This document shows positions 13,401-25,300 of a DNA stretch of 64,000 bases, one piece after another. This DNA is from Intoshia linei (taxonomy: Eukaryota > Orthonectida > Rhopaluridae), in the NCBI GenBank assembly GCA_001642005.1, contig LWCA01000017.1:1-64000 (forward strand), in the 5' to 3' direction. Within the stretch, counting starts at the first letter, position 1. Every line of letters begins with the position of its first letter. Position numbers and translations under genes: made by a program. The notes below the pieces were generated by a model that had not been told where the DNA came from, made no database searches, and was given only the letters and a program-made list of their open reading frames with translations.

Positions 13401-16400
13401 ACCCCTGATATACACCATAAATGTATTACCTGTAAATAGTTTATCCATAAGCAAAATATAGACAACACCTAAATTTTTTATTAAAAAGTTTAAATCATAT
13501 ACAAATAAAATGTATAAATAATTATGGCGTGCATTTATCGCGTCAATATTTTTCTTATTGATTTGTCAGTAGAAACATTGATTTTTCAGTATTGTAGATG
13601 GTTTGTCAGTATTTTAGGTGCCAATTGACAAGGTGTCAGTATTTAAATTGGAAGGGCAGTAAAAAAAATTATTTTGTCAGTACTCTACATATACTGTATG
13701 TATTTAAATTGAATGTTCTGTATAAAATTAAACTGACAAAAAATTTTATTTCATAAAAAAATATTCTCTGGTGTGAACACCATAGAATATTTCTAATTTT
13801 TTTGTAATATGGTTTGTAGGTATAATATGGTATCTTAATATTTCAGTTTTAACTTGGGTCTGTAGTGGATTATATATTATTTCAAAAACTAGATTTTTAA
13901 TGTTTATACTGACACTTCAAAATCATCAAACTTACAATTTTCGATGAATACTGATCTAGTTAATATATTTACTGACAAAAATGCAATTATGTACTGACAA
14001 ATATGTACTTGAATACTGACAAAATACTTTTTATTACTAATATTTTAGTGTGTATACTGACAATTTTATGTTGAAAATACAGAAAATTTTTTATTAACGA
14101 ATGTCAGTATTTACATAAAATACTGACATTTTATTTACTCCCCAATAATTATCATATTAATGAAATTATTAAATTACAACTTCATCAGGGGACCAAACCA
14201 CAGGTGCGCAAATCGCGCAGCGCAATTATTTGGTATCAAAAATGTATGTCTAATTTGAAATAATTTATACCTACAAAACAAAAAATAATCATGTATATAT
14301 TAAAATTTCCCATTGGAAACCCGTTACATTGATGAAACTTATTATGGTAATTAATGAATAGATTAATTCAGAAGAGATAAATAGTTCATTCCTTTCATTT
14401 TCATAAATTTTTAAGTTTAAAAAACCCAGCAAACCTTTTTTTGCTTCAAATTAAGAAGAAATGTAATGTGTAAATAAATTTGTTATTAGAAGTATTTATT
14501 ACAGTTTAGACAAGTGTTTCAAAATCTTTTTTGTGCTAGGCTTTGAAATTGAGTCTTGGGATAAAAAACAAAATTATATTTTTTTAATAAATAATAAAAT
14601 GAGTCCTAGAATTTTAAAGAATATAAATTCTGGGACGCGTTTAACATGATTACTATTGTCGTAAATCTCAACATCAGAAACTTACATCTAGTGATTGTGC
14701 CAGGTAAAAAACCGGGACTAAATTCCCCGGTTTTCTCGAAAAAAATTGAGACATACCTGTATTTGATTTATGTTTGTTATTACTATGAAAATATGATTAT
14801 ATTATAATATTTAAAATTTACTATTTCAAAAATCCCATAACTAATAAAATTTAATCAAAAATACCATTTCAAGCCCTCATGGAAAAATTGACTTACACCG
14901 ATATTCTTTTCAAAACTCCAATTTTACGAAATCTTATTAAAAAAATCCACTTCATCAAAACACAAATAAAAAATTTAATCCTTTTTCCAATACTTTTTTT
15001 AAAAATATCTTATTTCAACCACAAATTTCTAACGCTTAAAGGAATTATCTTCTTTTTCCAATATTATTTTAAAAAATATTATAAGTTGTTACGAACTGGA
15101 ACGCTATCATCAAGATTGTTAAAATAAGGAAGCCCTTATGACAGTTCAACCTACGTCAACACAAAATAAAAGAAATTTCTCTACTTCTTCTAATTTCGTT
15201 ATAAAACGAATCTATCAATATTATGTGTGTTTTGAAACACTTTTTCAAAATAAATAAATGTTTTTTTAATTAAATTTGTAAATTTCCATCTAGATTCGTG
15301 TTATTTCATTAATTAAATTTTTAATGCTTCTATATAATACATGAATAAAAATTTTTAATTTCCCCGGTTCTCGACTTTTGTCATTTCCCGGGAAATCACA
15401 ATCACTACTTACATCTTCATGGTTAAACCACCAAATTACCCGTTTCTTGAAAAATAAAAAAAATTACCGCATTTTATAAAACATAAATTCTGATATTTTG
15501 TAAATCATAACCTCAAGTTTAAATTCAAATAAAATTAATCTAGTTGTCATAATTCAAATAAATTCGCGAAATTTACTAGACCCTAACAAAAATTTCCAAA
15601 TTTGTAAAAAGAAAACAAAGATATAAACTAAATTTTAGTACAAGAAAATCCATTAGGACAAAATAAGATGTATCATCTATAGAGAAGTTGCTTTTTCTAG
15701 CCTCTAAATCTGACTTATTTAAAAGATATTTAAACTTTTTGGAATTAAAATATACTGGAAAGAATAAATAATAGCTTAGTTTAATTTAGTGAAAATTGTT
15801 GATAATATACTAAATAAGGTTTTCTGTGCCTTTTTAAACTTTGCATCATTTTACATATAGTAAACATTTTCCAATGTATATAACCTCATTAGCCCGCTTA
15901 TACCCTTCCTTATTAAAAAAATATTTTGTCAAACGGAAAGTCAACCCATAAGGCCGTGGTCGGGCACTAATTCAATTTATCTACAATTATTATTTCTTTT
16001 GAGTCATAGCGAAAAAAGTTCGGCAGTCCTGCTCCACTTGGAATTCCTTACAAAACATTTTTATGATAGATCAGTGTTTCCCAACATTTTTTATGCTAGG
16101 CCCGACAAAAAAATATCCGAGCGAATTATAATAAAATAATAATAAAAACAATAATAATGTATTTATTTTTTAGAATTAAGGAGACAATTGAGCCTGACGA
16201 TTCTGACAAAGTTTATAAATATTAGGTACTAATGTTGTAAGCTTTAATCGTAGATCTCCCCTTTTTGAAATTTGTAGTCTATTTATTTTTTTTGTCAGTA
16301 AGTCTAAAACTGCACTAAACCCACATTCTGCTAAATAAGACGATGGAAATGGCAACAAAGCAATCCTAGCAAAAGTAGGATAATTTTGCAAATTTGGCAT

Positions 16401-17026
16401 ATACTCATCAATTTAGTTAAATTTGAATTCAATAGTCCATGATCATTAAAGATATATTTGTTTTTTGTCATTCTAATAATTTAGTAATACAATTAATTGG
16501 TTCAAGTATCACATAACCACTTATAAACTTAAGAATATTGTATAAAATTAACAATAAATTAGTCTAAAGTTTTTATAATCCTATAAATCTGTAATATTTC
16601 CCAGGCCCCACGGTTGGGAAACACTATTATAGATACTATATAATTATTCAATGTGGTTTGCTATTTTGGAACTCTTATAAATTACATTGTTTATCAACCT
16701 ACCACTTAATCATCTAACGAAAAATAATGTTACTCAAAACTTAGAGGTGGTTTGCAAGTAGCAGGGGTGTCATATTTTGAGGACCATACGAACCAGCATT
16801 TTCAAAATTGACAAAAAAGATTGGTGCATAAAGTTACAAAAGTATTAATGAATACTTTCGGTTCATACTAGGTCAATAAAAGTGAAATGATAAAATTACC
16901 ATTAGAAAACTCTTCAATTTTGGCGTAATCAGAATACAAATTATCGTTAACCCATTTAATAATTTCATTTCTAGAGGTATTTCCAAAATTTTTTGTGTAA
17001 TGATTGACAATCTTTATATCGTCCAT
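10489..17026 (-). CDS. MAPRE: EB1 / MAPRE microtubule plus-end binding protein, 7 exons
   Basis: EB proteins bind growing microtubule ends through an N-terminal CH domain and recruit partners through a C-terminal coiled coil. Exons: 17026-16900, 13468-13430, 11445-11339, 11299-10987, 10948-10857, 10818-10639, 10602-10489; 323 residues with all phases consistent. The CH domain contains [28 protein letters not shown] and [19 protein letters not shown], nearly diagnostic. A basic Lys/Ser/Pro-rich linker follows, then the EB homology coiled coil with [15 protein letters not shown]. The protein ends ELDEF, an acidic-aromatic tail like the EEY/F that binds CAP-Gly proteins. Introns 1 (3.4 kb) and 2 (2 kb) are loaded with transposons while the others are under 50 nt. 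The 39-nt second exon is easily missed by automatic annotation. The start ATG lies about 245 bp downstream of the HTATSF1 stop, on the same strand. Confidence 0.93.
11655..12211 (-). repeat. Helitron-like copy, diverged, in EB1 intron 2
   Basis: On the minus strand the 5' end reads TCCTTACTTATATGAAG after an A. Family blocks follow in order, including the GTTATATCCTGTTGAC motif near 11685-11700. The 3' terminal hairpin is absent, so this copy is truncated. Confidence 0.5.
12222..12716. mobile_element. hAT-type MITE in EB1 intron 2
   Basis: Inverted ends CAGCGGTTCTCAATTGGGG and TTGGGAACCGCTG resemble those of the element at 2339. The flanking octamers agree at only 5 of 8 bases, so the target duplication is weak. 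No coding sequence. Confidence 0.5.
12780..12955 (+). repeat. Helitron-like 3' terminus
   Basis: Contains the family block TGCCTCGGCAGAGCTAG followed by a decayed terminal hairpin and a final GCTAG. The base after CTAG is A rather than the usual T. It appears to be an old 3' end fragment. Confidence 0.45.
13106..13407. mobile_element. hAT-type MITE with GGGGTCGGCAA ends
   Basis: The right end GTTGCCGACCCCTG and internal text match the better preserved element at 52644-52928. The left end is degenerate. It ends 22 bp downstream of the EB1 39-nt exon, inside intron 2. Confidence 0.5.
13560..14135. repeat. Palindromic element with arrays of GTCAGTATT motifs
   Basis: The left 130 bp holds several copies of GTCAGTA in one orientation; the right 200 bp holds several copies of TACTGACA in the other. 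Together they form a long, interrupted inverted repeat. Subterminal arrays of this kind are typical of transposase-binding ends, though the family is not recognised. A half copy lies at about 58035-58160. Confidence 0.5.
14689..15407. mobile_element. hAT-type non-autonomous element with perfect 8-bp duplication
   Basis: The 719-bp element starts TAGTGATTGTG and ends CACAATCACTA. Identical octamers cttacatc flank it at 14681-14688 and 15408-15415. It lies in EB1 intron 1. The internal open frame at 14879-15127 is low-complexity and not a gene. Confidence 0.75.
16072..16626 (-). mobile_element. Internally deleted hAT element retaining the transposase C-terminus
   Basis: Ends CAGTGTTTCCCAAC and GTTGGGAAACACTA are flanked by tgatagat and ttatagat (7 of 8). 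The minus-strand frame at 16400-16176 encodes about 70 residues including [20 protein letters not shown], the dimerisation region of ZBED5/SCAND3-type hAT transposases. The catalytic part is missing, so it cannot move by itself. It lies in EB1 intron 1. Confidence 0.75.
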
Positions 17027-17270
17027 TTCAGTTTCTACAATTTATGAATTAATCCTTGTTGAATAAATATCCAAATTTAATGCGAAAACAAATATTTACA
17101 AAATTAACTCAGTGTCATAGGGTTAAAGTTTGAAAACCTTACTCTGTCTTACAAATTTGTGAAATAACAAAAAAGTTGTACAAACGCTTTATCAATTTGA
17201 ATTTTATCACTTGGCATCAAAATCGATAAAGATATATTTATATATACAATTTATTTCTACTAACACAATT

Positions 17271-19034
17271 TTAACTTTTTGGAACGTTGCAAACATTTGT
17301 AGTTTGTTCGACTGAATCTACATTTGTATTCTCCGCATTTTCATATTTTGCGGAATCACTTTTATCAGTCTCTATAAAATTGTGCCATTTTTCAATTCTA
17401 GATTTTTCAGATTCTTCCGTTTCATTAATATTGTGATTTGTCTTGCCGTCCCTTTTGTTGTTATTAATATTTAGAATATAAAATACCATGTTGAAGATGA
17501 AAGTTGACGTCCCATGTATAAACAATTATCTATTGCGATGGCGCATTTAACCCCTTCAACAGGGGAAGACATGTACAAAACAACGACGCCATTCTGATTA
17601 TTCTAAAAAAAAGTTAAAATTTTTTAATTAATAAATGTAACCTCACAAATTATAATTTTATTGATAGTTCCATAATCTTTGCAGTAATTTGAAAAAAATG
17701 TTTTAATTTTATTTTTCAAATCCGGATCCATCTAAATTCAATATTTTAGAAAAGGGGGCAAGGTATGAAAAATGCCAAGATTCCAATGATGGAGCGAATT
17801 TATATTTTTCGAATATCAATATTAAAAAATTAAAAAAAAGTGTAAAAAATTACAGTGAGTTCATCCGGTGTAAAGACATTTTCAATTACGACTCGTTTTT
17901 GATATTGATGAATAAGTGGTTCAGAAATTGTGTCTGATTCGTTAATTTTCCATTCCACCAATCTAAAAAGTTTACAAAAAAACAAAATATTAAACTGTTT
18001 GTATCGTTTCGTAGATTTTAATTTTTCCTTGTTAGTTAAACCACGCCGACGTTTTTTCGGGTCATATTTACCTAAACGTAAATTAAAGTGTACTAAGAAT
18101 ATATAACCTTTCTGTTCAAATTTAGCTTCTTCACAACTAACAATATTTCCTCGAATATTCATTCCATCTAGTAAAGTAGTAGATAAATCCACAGATTCAA
18201 CTTTGGCATATGTGCAAATGGCGTCTCCTTTGAATTTATCGTCACATGTCTTGTACAATTTTATTTTATCGGAATTTTCTCGTTCATCGAAAAAAATTAC
18301 ACCATATTTGCACATTATTTCTTTGAATTCATCTCGAGTCAAATCTAGAGGTAAATTTGAAACGTAGACGCTGTAATTGACGTCAATCTCCTTCCAAACT
18401 ATATTTTTTAGAAATAAATAAATAACACATTTTGTATATTTGTACCATTTTTTAATTTTTTCTTGTCTAAATAATATAAATTAACAACTTTCAGTCTATT
18501 AAACCTTTAATTTCTTTTTTACTAGGTTTTGAAATAATTGGATCATTGCATGGTTTTTCCACTTTTTCTTCTTTTACCTCTTTTTTGGTATTCACATTAA
18601 CACAATACTGTTTAAAATCATCGGAATTAAAATATTCGGTTAATTGATCATTTGTCATCTCAACATTGTAATTATTTTTAAAGTAATCTCGATATTGGTC
18701 ATAGAGTTTGGGGTCAATTTTGTTTACAGTTGGTTCAGGAACATGACAATAACTATCTTGGTATTGTTGCAATGAAGCTTCATTAATCTGTTAAATATAC
18801 AGTTCTAAGCAATTAATAAAAAATTTAACCTTTGGAAACCAAGCTTTCATTTCAGAATCAAATTCAAATATCGTACCTTCATCGTCAATTCTAGTGTTAT
18901 CGTCTTGTTGTTTTAATACTGGAAAATTAATTTTTTTCGCTTCGACTTCGTCAATATAACCATCTAAATGTTTCTCAATAATTTCTTTTTATAATCCTGT
19001 TGCCTTCGATGATTTCTTGTTCCGTTTCTTCCAT
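17271..19034 (-). CDS. HTATSF1: HTATSF1 / Tat-SF1 (Cus2-like) splicing factor
   Basis: Tat-SF1 is a nuclear U2 snRNP-associated RRM protein that also couples elongation to splicing. Exons, 5' to 3': about 19034-18830, 18787-18505, a 21-nt microexon 18466-18446, 18398-18108, 18071-17996, 17962-17854, 17731-17642, 17602-17487 and 17451-17271. The N-terminus has the family block FEFDSEMKAWFPKINE. RRM1 starts SVYVSNLPLDLTRDEF and includes KIKLYKTCDDKFKGDAIC. The UHM-like RRM2 spans VVIENVFTPDEL through MGRQLSSSTWDG. Introns of 33 and 36 nt inside the RRM1-RRM2 linker are multiples of three without stops, so a naive frame reads straight through them. The first exon is uncertain: the ATG at 19034 (MEETEQ) is one base out of frame with the following homologous sequence, which means an unseen splice or an indel. 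Confidence 0.9.
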
Positions 19035-19862
19035 TTCTTTTCTTAATTTTAAATTGTTAAATTGTAATAAAATACAAAATTTGTAATTCTAATAATTGGA
19101 TGGTAACTTCAATTTTTATATTAACAATAAAGTTACCCAATTTTATTCAATTTGAATACATATCTTTAAAGTTTAGTTTATTAGTTTTTCCATATTTTTA
19201 AGTCTTTTCAAATGAGGTTTCGTTTACAATTGAATTTGTAAACATTTTATTAAAATTAACTAATTTAATCCTTTTTTCGTTGGATTAATTAGGCGATTTG
19301 TTATACATTTTTTGTTTTATTTTTTCTGCTTTGATAATTTTTTTATTATCGATTCTGTTAGATTTTCGTATGGTTTTGTAACTATGAGTCTAATTTTACA
19401 TATAAATTTTCTTTTGGCTCTTATAAAAATTTATAATAATAAACCCTTATAAATCCCAAATGCCGATTAAAAAAAGATTTCCTGATAACTACGTATTTTT
19501 CTCAACTATAATATATTGTACAAAATATTTATTTGTTAATTTTGGGGGATTTTTATGATGGAATCACTTAATAAAATTAAAAATAATTAATGTTCAATAT
19601 TATATCATTTATTTGTAAGAACCTTGGAGAGATGACTAGCGTTATATGACATTACGCATGTTTTTCAAAAAAACTTTTTTGTGGACTCATTTTTAATTTT
19701 CAAATAGTGTCGAACTTGGTAGCTTCGGTTCTGCACATACATAAAAGAATTTAAACTCAAATCACTAAATTATCACATAGTCTTTAACTTTTTTTAACAT
19801 ATCTCTCTAGTCCATTATCTCTCCTTTTGAGGTCACATAGACATAAATCATTTACTTACATA
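19035..19862. other. Intergenic A+T-rich stretch
   Basis: No recognisable gene. A short Lys/Arg-rich frame on the minus strand near 19320-19430 has no homology that I recognise and no convincing splice neighbours. Confidence 0.4.
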
Positions 19863-20515
19863 TCCTAACTTATATAATATGCTACACGATTTTTGTGTGT
19901 GTGTTCCATTTTATTGAAATAACTACCAGTCTTAGAATTTTATAAAAACCACATTTCAATTGCAATATTTTCCAGGACGTATAATAAGATAAATTTTAAC
20001 CTCCCAACCTCACCTTTTACGGGTCAAAAACCCCAATTGTCACTCTCTTTGAAAATCAAACGAGTTGAAGAATTTAAAAAAATATATACTCTGATACAGA
20101 TTTTAAAATCATAAACATTATCATAAATTTAAATTTAAAAAAATTATATTTTCAAAGCCAAAACCACAAATTCCTTTTCTTTTTTTAGTGAAAACAGCCC
20201 TAGAATTTAAAAAAATTTACAGGTAGTACAGTTGTATTTTGTTAACACACATAAAAAATTTCAATCCGAATATTACAACAGTTACAGAGTGATAACTTCA
20301 CTTGATATATTATCAACCAATATTTTTCAAATATTTTGATGAAAATAAAAATTGAAAATGTAAATATTGATCCTACAATTTCTAGTCTATACATTTCCAA
20401 TAAAGAAATATGGGTGAAAATCTATATAATTCATTCCTTCAGAATGTTTTTCATTGCTACGCAATTTTTAAATTTCAAATTTTCATTTTGAATAAAATTT
20501 AAATAAAAACTTTGT
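19863..20515 (+). repeat. Helitron-like copy, 5' end intact
   Basis: Starts TCCTAACTTATATAATATGC after an A and runs through all conserved blocks to the segment with GGTGAAAATCTATATAATTC and CATTGCTACGCAATTTTT. The CTAG terminus and hairpin are missing. Confidence 0.65.
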
Positions 20516-20657
20516 TATTATCATTTGTATATATACATTATTAATATTAAATTATACATGGTGCGCGCCAAAATTTAAAAGTTATAGAATTACTGGCGTA
20601 GATTAAAAATTCTTTGTTTGTGTAGTATTTTTAAAATTTAACGCAATATTAATTTAA

Positions 20658-20864
20658 ATGGAAACTGTTTATATTCTTTGCATTGTTGGTTTTAGCATTC
20701 TTTTAATTGTAATATTATGTTGTGTTTGCATATGTATACCAATACGTTATCTACTTCATCACCCAGAAATCATCGTAGGAGCTATTCGGATGGTGAAATT
20801 TAATATTTATAATTTTTATTTTTTATAGAATACTGGTGAAGATGGTGGAGATTATGAAGTGTAA
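20658..20864 (+). CDS. Small single-pass membrane protein, 56 residues
   Basis: I do not recognise a family. Two exons (20658-20792 and 20829-20864) joined by a 36-nt GT-AG intron give a 56-residue protein. After METVY there is one long hydrophobic, cysteine-rich segment (ILCIVGFSILLIVILCCVCI), then a short basic/His stretch and the acidic tail GEDGGDYEV ending in TAA. The C-terminal valine two residues after a tyrosine could act as a PDZ ligand, but that is speculation. The clean splice junction, in-frame phase and membrane-protein composition argue for a real gene; its size leaves doubt. Confidence 0.55.
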
Positions 20865-21152
20865 ATTGTTAAATTTCAATTAAAATTATAAAAAACTAGT
20901 ATTATCACAAAAATTATACCCATTTTTAACTTTTTGATAATTTAACCGTTAAATCATATACTCATCACAATTTTCAATATGAGTAAAAAATTGTAAACTA
21001 ATAGTATAGTTTATGAAATTCCCACACGGAAATTTATCATATTAATTAAAATATAAATACAGAACAATGAACAGAAAAGTTGAAACTAAAAAGTGAATTT
21101 TTATTTTAAAAATGTTCATCAAAAATAAAAATGTAGATTGGGTTTACTCATC

Positions 21153-22256
21153 TCATTTTTCATTATGTTGATCTTCTGGTATCGTGTCACTATGTTGAGT
21201 CGCATCTTGAAAATGCTGGTCTGCATTTATATTTGATTGTCTATCATTGATATCAAATACTTCTACTTCATTATTAGAATTATCAATGAAATCTGCACGT
21301 TCGAATGAAGATGAGTTATTCTCGCTCTTTGCATTAAATTCCTTAGCTATTTTCACAGACATTTTTCTTATATTTTCGTGGTATTTATTACTATTAGGTT
21401 GATCCGTAAAAATTAAATTTGATGGTTTACGTATCAATGTGGTTGGAACTTGCGAATTTTCATCATAACTAATGTCATCAAAACTGGTTTCAACATTTAA
21501 TTCTTGATCAGAGATTGGTGACAAAGGAATAGATGAGCTATGCGTAATTTCTTCACTTTCAACGTTAATTTCGTATTGTTCTTCATAACCAACTTCATGT
21601 TGAGAATGACGTTCTTCGGGATATTCGTAATCTTGTTCATTTGGCTCATCTTGATTATCATTATGACTATCATCATATTCGTTTTGGTAATCATTTTCAT
21701 TGGTATTTTCTTCTAGATACTTTTCAAGTTGATCATTTTCTTTATCTGGCATATTTAGCATATCTATCAATTCTGGATCATCAACTAATTCAACCTCATC
21801 AGTCACATTTCCAGATAAAATGTGACAATCTGAGGCAATTTCTAGAGGAGATTGTGGTGGTACTTCATCTTCCATTAACTCGACTTCATTTTCCTGGACT
21901 AAATTGGAATGTACGATAATATAATACTAATAAAAAATTAATTTACTGATTAACTTTTCATCATATTCTGAAGCGGAAACGACTCGTTTCGGTTTGCTAA
22001 AATTTTGAATTAGAATTAATTTGAATTAGGAAACCAAAAAAAAAATTTAAAATAACCCTGACAGGAATAGTCTATTAAGTCTTAGTCTAAGATTATTTCT
22101 TAATTACCTGAAAACGGTTCCAAAGGAAGTATCATATATGGTATCGTAATTGATTATTAATTGCTCAATAATAATCTGCAAAATTCCAAATTCAGAGGTG
22201 TCTGTGGTAGGAGAAATGGTAAATGGTATAATCAGAGATAAATTAGCAGCGTCCAT
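21153..22256 (-). CDS. Unknown acidic protein, 314 residues
   Basis: Not recognised. Three exons, 22256-22108, 21996-21947 and 21898-21153, keep phase and total 945 nt. The first 80 residues look folded (a hydrophobic stretch with EFGILQIIIEQLIINYDT, then KPKRVVSASEYDEKL). The remainder is rich in Asp, Glu, Asn and Gln (EENTNENDYQNEYDDSHND) with Ser-Pro sites such as PLSPISD, so it is likely disordered and possibly phosphorylated. Start chosen at the first ATG giving a continuous spliced frame. It is followed downstream on the same strand by the small-protein region but shows no functional link to its neighbours. Confidence 0.7.
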
Positions 22257-22340
22257 TTTATTCTTATGGGAATTTTGATGAATACTAAAATTTTATTAAT
22301 TTCTAGATTGTACTTGCTAGTGCAAATTTGAAAGTAGTGA

Positions 22341-25300
22341 TTACAAGTTAAGACATCCAAAGAAATATCTTTGTGTTACGTATTCGGCATTTCTCAATTT
22401 AGCCAAGGCTTCAATAAGTTGTTCTTTCAAAATGTGTTGAATTTTGGCAGAATTTTTGACATTATCTACAAATTTAGTATTTAAAAAAAATTACAATGTA
22501 TAATTTAAATAATTTACTAATATTGTTATTTAAAATTGTGATTTGAGAAATAAAATTTTGAGGTAGCAATGTAGTGTGCAAAGATTTAATAAATTTCTTT
22601 AATGCGCTAGTGACATTGTGAATATTTTTACTAATTAAAAATACATCAACATTTTTCTCTACAAAATTTAAAATTACTTGAGTAGAAATTACAAAATATT
22701 ACTTGCCACTATTGACTTGATAAACGCATTGGTTTCATAAATTGATCCAGAGTGACGAAATATACCCACAGCATTGGTATCTTAATAAAACAAAATATAT
22801 TTAACTTGCATTTTATAAAATTACTTTTAGCAATAAAATCACAACAAATTATAACAAATTGCGGTATATCCACTTTAAAAATCTAAAAAAAAATTTTATT
22901 TTTTTTTATTATATTTTACTGTATTATATATATCCAAATCGCATTTATATGGACTTTCGAGCAAACGGTCACATACTAGAATCTCTTTATTATGGTTCTG
23001 ATCGTGAAACGATTTCATGTTTTCTTCTATATTTTTTATTACATACGATCTAAAATAATACTAATATAATGTTTCAAATTATTAATTTTTTTGGTTTGTC
23101 CTTAAAAAATTTAAATCTCCCAGGTTGGGAAACGCGGCTTTACTAGATTAATATTCAATTTTATCTTACTTTTTAATAATCTCGTTCCCTAAAACCTAAA
23201 CCTAAAACCCTAGATGTGTGAAAAATTGCCAATTGCCAATTGCAAACAAAATTATTAAAAATACGCATATTCTTTGTGGTTAGCAACTATCAATTGACTA
23301 AAAATATATTCCTTAATACAACTTTTCTTAAAGTTAATACGCATTAATATGTAATCGTTGATTATTTTGGATGTCTAATTTATATATTAAAATCTATATT
23401 TTGTTGAATAATTTTTATAAATTAAGAACCTCGTCTCCAATGCCCCATTCGAAATTGCATACAGATAGAATAAGTGATGTACTATATGTTCCCTTATTGC
23501 TGGACTGGCTTTGTGAAGTTGCATTTCGATAGTCATATTCATAAATTAATTTGTTTTGTTCGGATATTGCATCAAGAGCGGCGTCGATTTTTATTTTGAG
23601 CTATTTCAATGGAATTGTATTATAATGGCATGCAATTAATGCATATCATAAATTATATATAACTATTTGTATGTATGTCTGTTTGTCTATTTGCCTGTCT
23701 GTGTTAATTTTACAGTATATTCCAGTGGTTCTCAACTCATTTTTTCTCATTCTACCCATGACCCTTTATATTTTTTCACGCACTCTATTTATTATTACCC
23801 CACAATAAAAGTACACTTTTTTATCAATTTTACCTCTTTTAAATCTGATTCTATAATTTGAACTTCATCTTTGTAATGAACTGCTTCTTTGATGTTATTT
23901 TCATAGATCCCTTCATGAGTATCATAAAATATCATCTAAAATAATATAGTATTATTTGAAGCAACTAAAATATAAGCACTACAAATTAGTCATATGTAAA
24001 TGTCATAAACAAAGGTGTACCAGCAAAATTATTTATTTTATTTTTATAAAGTACACTATTGCAGAGATCCCAGATGTTTGAATTTTACTCAAAGTCTAGA
24101 GTCTAGACCAGCGCTACATTATTATTTAAAAAATCCTACTTTTATTCCACCATTAATAAAAAATAGCATTTTAAGCCCTTTGTTTAAAAATCTCCTTTAT
24201 CCAATATTTTTTGAAAAATTCAATTTTACCAAACCTTACGAGAAAAAACTCTCAATCCAACCCTAAATAAAAAAAATCCATTTTTACAAAGAATTATGCG
24301 TTAATTTAAGGTCAAAGATACATTTCCGATATTTTTTTGAAAAATTCAATTTTACATATATTCTTACAAGAAAAAACTATTAATCAACCACATAATAAAA
24401 AACCAATTTTAGCAACCATGAAGGGTAAAATTCCTTTTTCTGATATTTTTTTGAACAACTCAAAAACATGATAAAACTAAATAAAAAAATGATTTAATTA
24501 TTACATTTATATCAGAACAATCATTTTTTTAATTGTAGGACTATTAATTATTTCAAATTTTTTGTTTTAATACAATAGTTTCGAATAAAAAAAAATGAAT
24601 TTTAAAGTATTTTTTGACCGTGAAGTCGTCACTAATTCAGATTGAATTTTTTTGTGTCTCTTAACAGGATACAACTGTACCATATGTACTTTTTTTTTTA
24701 AATTCTATAGCTGTTTTCATTTAAAAAAAAAATGGTAATGTGGGTTTTCTTCGTAAAAATTATTTTTTTTGAGTTTTCCATTTATGATAATGTTTATTTA
24801 ATGATGATGACTTATAAAACTATCCAGAATTTATGTTTAAAAAATTTTTAGGGCATGTTTTATTTTTAAAACAAAGGGTAATTTGGGGTTTTGACCATGA
24901 AGGTATGCGTTTCTGAGGCTGAGATTAACAGCAATGTTAATGATTTTAAAACGCGTTCCAGAATACTCCGTTTTTATTTTTATTACATTTAAGAGTATAT
25001 TTTTTATTAAATTTTTGGGTTGATTTTGGGTTGATTTTTGGTTGATTTTTGGCTCATTTTTTTTTAAATAAACATGCAAATTGGGTTTTTGACCCTGAAG
25101 GATTGAAATTCTGAAACTAAAAAATGAATAAAAACATGTCCTGGGAAAAACGTTATTAGATACTGAGTTTTTTAAATCCTGCGACTGTTAATTTTTCAAT
25201 AAATGGTTACACACACAGACATTTATTTTTATATAAGTGAAGGATTTGTATCTCAAAATCAGCAAATCAACCACCTTGCTCATAAATGATAAAAATTAAA

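Noticed and set aside
14879-15127. 82-residue plus-strand frame.
   Set aside because: Low-complexity interior of a hAT MITE with defined ends and target duplication.
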